14,566 nucleotides of DNA, from NCBI GenBank assembly GCA_023256405.1, contig JAGDXK010000029.1, forward strand, positions 4,038 through 18,603, given 5' to 3'. The stretch's first letter is position 1, and the number at the start of each line of letters is the position of its first letter. Origin of the DNA: Nitrososphaerales archaeon (GTDB lineage Archaea > Thermoproteota > Nitrososphaeria > Conexivisphaerales > UBA164). A model generated the notes under the pieces. That model had not been told where the DNA came from. It saw only the letters and a program-made list of their open reading frames with translations, and searched no databases. Of this stretch, positions 13,431 through 14,566 are shown piece after piece. The translations under genes were made by a program, and so were the position numbers.

Positions 13431-14556
13431 TTGCCGCGAATATGTTGTTCATGCCCTCTATTATAGTGTCTCTTGAAGTTGCGTAGGAGATCCTGATGTA
13501 CGTCCTGTATCCATCTCCAAAGCCGGAACCGCTGGTAACGCTCACCCTTGCCTTCTCAAGGAGATACTCTGCTGGATCAACCCCCTTTATGTACTTTGAC
13601 ATGTCGATGAAGAAATAGAAGGCCCCCCGTGGCCTTGAGTACTCTATCCCCTTCCTGTCCAGCATTTCTATGATAATCTTTCTTCTTTCAGAGAACTCCG
13701 AGACCATTTTCCTTACGTCCTCCTCACATTCCCTGAGCGCAGTAACAGCTGCGATCTGAACGAAGGTGGAAGGCGACGTGGCCGTGTGGCCCTGGATCTT
13801 TGCCATTTCCTTTACTATTTTCTCATCGGCTATCACGTATCCAAGCCTCCATCCCGTCATCGCATAGGCTTTGCTGAACCCGTTCACAAGTATCAGACCG
13901 TCCTCATACTTCATGTGTTTCCTGAAGGAAATGTAATCCCCTTCGTAGACTAGCCTGTCGTAAATTTCATCGCTTATAATGAACAGGTTGTTCTCCCTTG
14001 CAAGATCCGACAGCTCCTTAACCGTCTTCTCGTCATACACAGCTCCTGTGGGATTGTTGGGGGAGTTAACTATCAGCGCCTTGGTTTTCCTTCCTATCCT
14101 CTTCCTCAGCTCTGATGAATCAGGCAGAAATCCACTTCCTGTATCAATCTCAACTGGAACCCCTCCTGCAAGCTTGACGATCTGTTTGTAGCTTGGCCAT
14201 GCTGGGTTGAGTATCAAAACCTCCTCTCCCGGGTTAAGAATGGAGTAGAGCGCATAGAAGAGGGCCTGCTTTGAGCCGGGGCTTATCAGAACGTTTGACA
14301 TCCTGACGCCGTACTTCTCTGCTATAGCAGAGCGCAGCTGAGGCATTCCAGCTGATGGCGCGTAGTGAGTGTAGCCATCAAGCATGGCGCGGTAGGCTGC
14401 GTCTATTATCCTCCTTGGCGTGAGAAAGTCCGGCTCTCCCACGTCAAGCTTGTAGACCTTCAATCCGCTAGCTATCATCTGGTTTGCTTTCTCAGAAGCC
14501 TTAAGCGTAGCTGACTCCTCCAGCTCAGCCAGCCTTGAAGGCGGAACGTAATTCAT
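13420..14556 (-). CDS. Class I/II aminotransferase, aspartate aminotransferase (I-gamma) type
   Basis: A PLP-dependent aminotransferase of 378 residues, probably transferring the amino group between aspartate and 2-oxoglutarate; aromatic or alanine substrates cannot be excluded. Motifs in order: SGLKVYKLDVGEPDF (30-44), THYAPSAGMPQLRSAIA (63-79), SPGSKQALF (92-100), NPAWPSY (117-123), NSPNNPTG (164-171, Asn168 contacts PLP), ISDEIYD (194-200, Asp196 binds the pyridine nitrogen, with Tyr199), GFSKAYAMTGWRLGY (226-240, Schiff-base Lys229) and RISYATS (355-361, Arg355 binds the substrate alpha-carboxylate). All catalytic residues are present. The ATG at 14554-14556 is ten bases from the window edge, so the promoter is not visible. 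It leads a two-gene operon with the overlapping THUMP gene. Confidence 0.93.
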   Translation of the reverse strand: MNYVPPSRLAELEESATLKASEKANQMIASGLKVYKLDVGEPDFLTPRRIIDAAYRAMLDGYTHYAPSAGMPQLRSAIAEKYGVRMSNVLISPGSKQALFYALYSILNPGEEVLILNPAWPSYKQIVKLAGGVPVEIDTGSGFLPDSSELRKRIGRKTKALIVNSPNNPTGAVYDEKTVKELSDLARENNLFIISDEIYDRLVYEGDYISFRKHMKYEDGLILVNGFSKAYAMTGWRLGYVIADEKIVKEMAKIQGHTATSPSTFVQIAAVTALRECEEDVRKMVSEFSERRKIIIEMLDRKGIEYSRPRGAFYFFIDMSKYIKGVDPAEYLLEKARVSVTSGSGFGDGYRTYIRISYATSRDTIIEGMNNIFAAIGV

Positions 14557-14566
14557 CGCCTAGATT

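Overview
This window is dense, almost entirely coding archaeal DNA. A eukaryote-type ribosomal protein eS25 (S25e), a GTPBP1-type translational GTPase, a Pus10 relative, a COG1818-type THUMP protein, TATA-like boxes 25-40 bases before starts, few Shine-Dalgarno sequences and two TTG starts together point to an archaeon. eS25 favours the TACK (Thermoproteota-like) lineages over Euryarchaeota. I cannot name a genus. Base composition looks even, and no mobile element, CRISPR array, tRNA or rRNA gene was seen.

Layout: (1) 1-2640 holds the 3' part of glmS (hexosamine synthesis) running tail-to-tail into proA (proline synthesis). (2) 2640-4680 holds a SPOUT-type RNA methyltransferase gene and a divergent Pus10-like gene that overlap by 42 bases at their 3' ends. 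(3) 4684-7817 holds a CPA-family cation/proton antiporter, eS25 and a LysA-like PLP decarboxylase, all on + and each apparently with its own promoter. (4) 7810-8571 is an unrecognised protein on -. (5) 8635-10716 is a + strand pair, a gamma-carbonic-anhydrase-like protein and a GTPBP1-like GTPase, separated by three bases. (6) 10708-14556 is all on -: an aspartate-aminotransferase-type enzyme overlapping a THUMP RNA-binding protein, then a small cysteine-containing protein, then a pilus/secretion ATPase.

Functionally this is mostly housekeeping: RNA modification and translation (SPOUT enzyme, Pus10-like, eS25, GTPBP1-like, THUMP protein) mixed with amino-acid and amino-sugar metabolism. It is not one obvious pathway. 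The most notable pattern is that three proteins keep their family fold but lack residues regarded as essential. The Pus10-like protein lacks the GRED catalytic motif, the gamma-carbonic-anhydrase-like protein lacks all three zinc histidines, and the antiporter has Asn-Ser where an Asn-Asp pair is expected. The LysA-like decarboxylase also has altered substrate-site motifs. The secretion ATPase has no membrane or pilin partner in view. These points come from recalled family motifs, not from database searches. No clearly new multi-gene system is visible.
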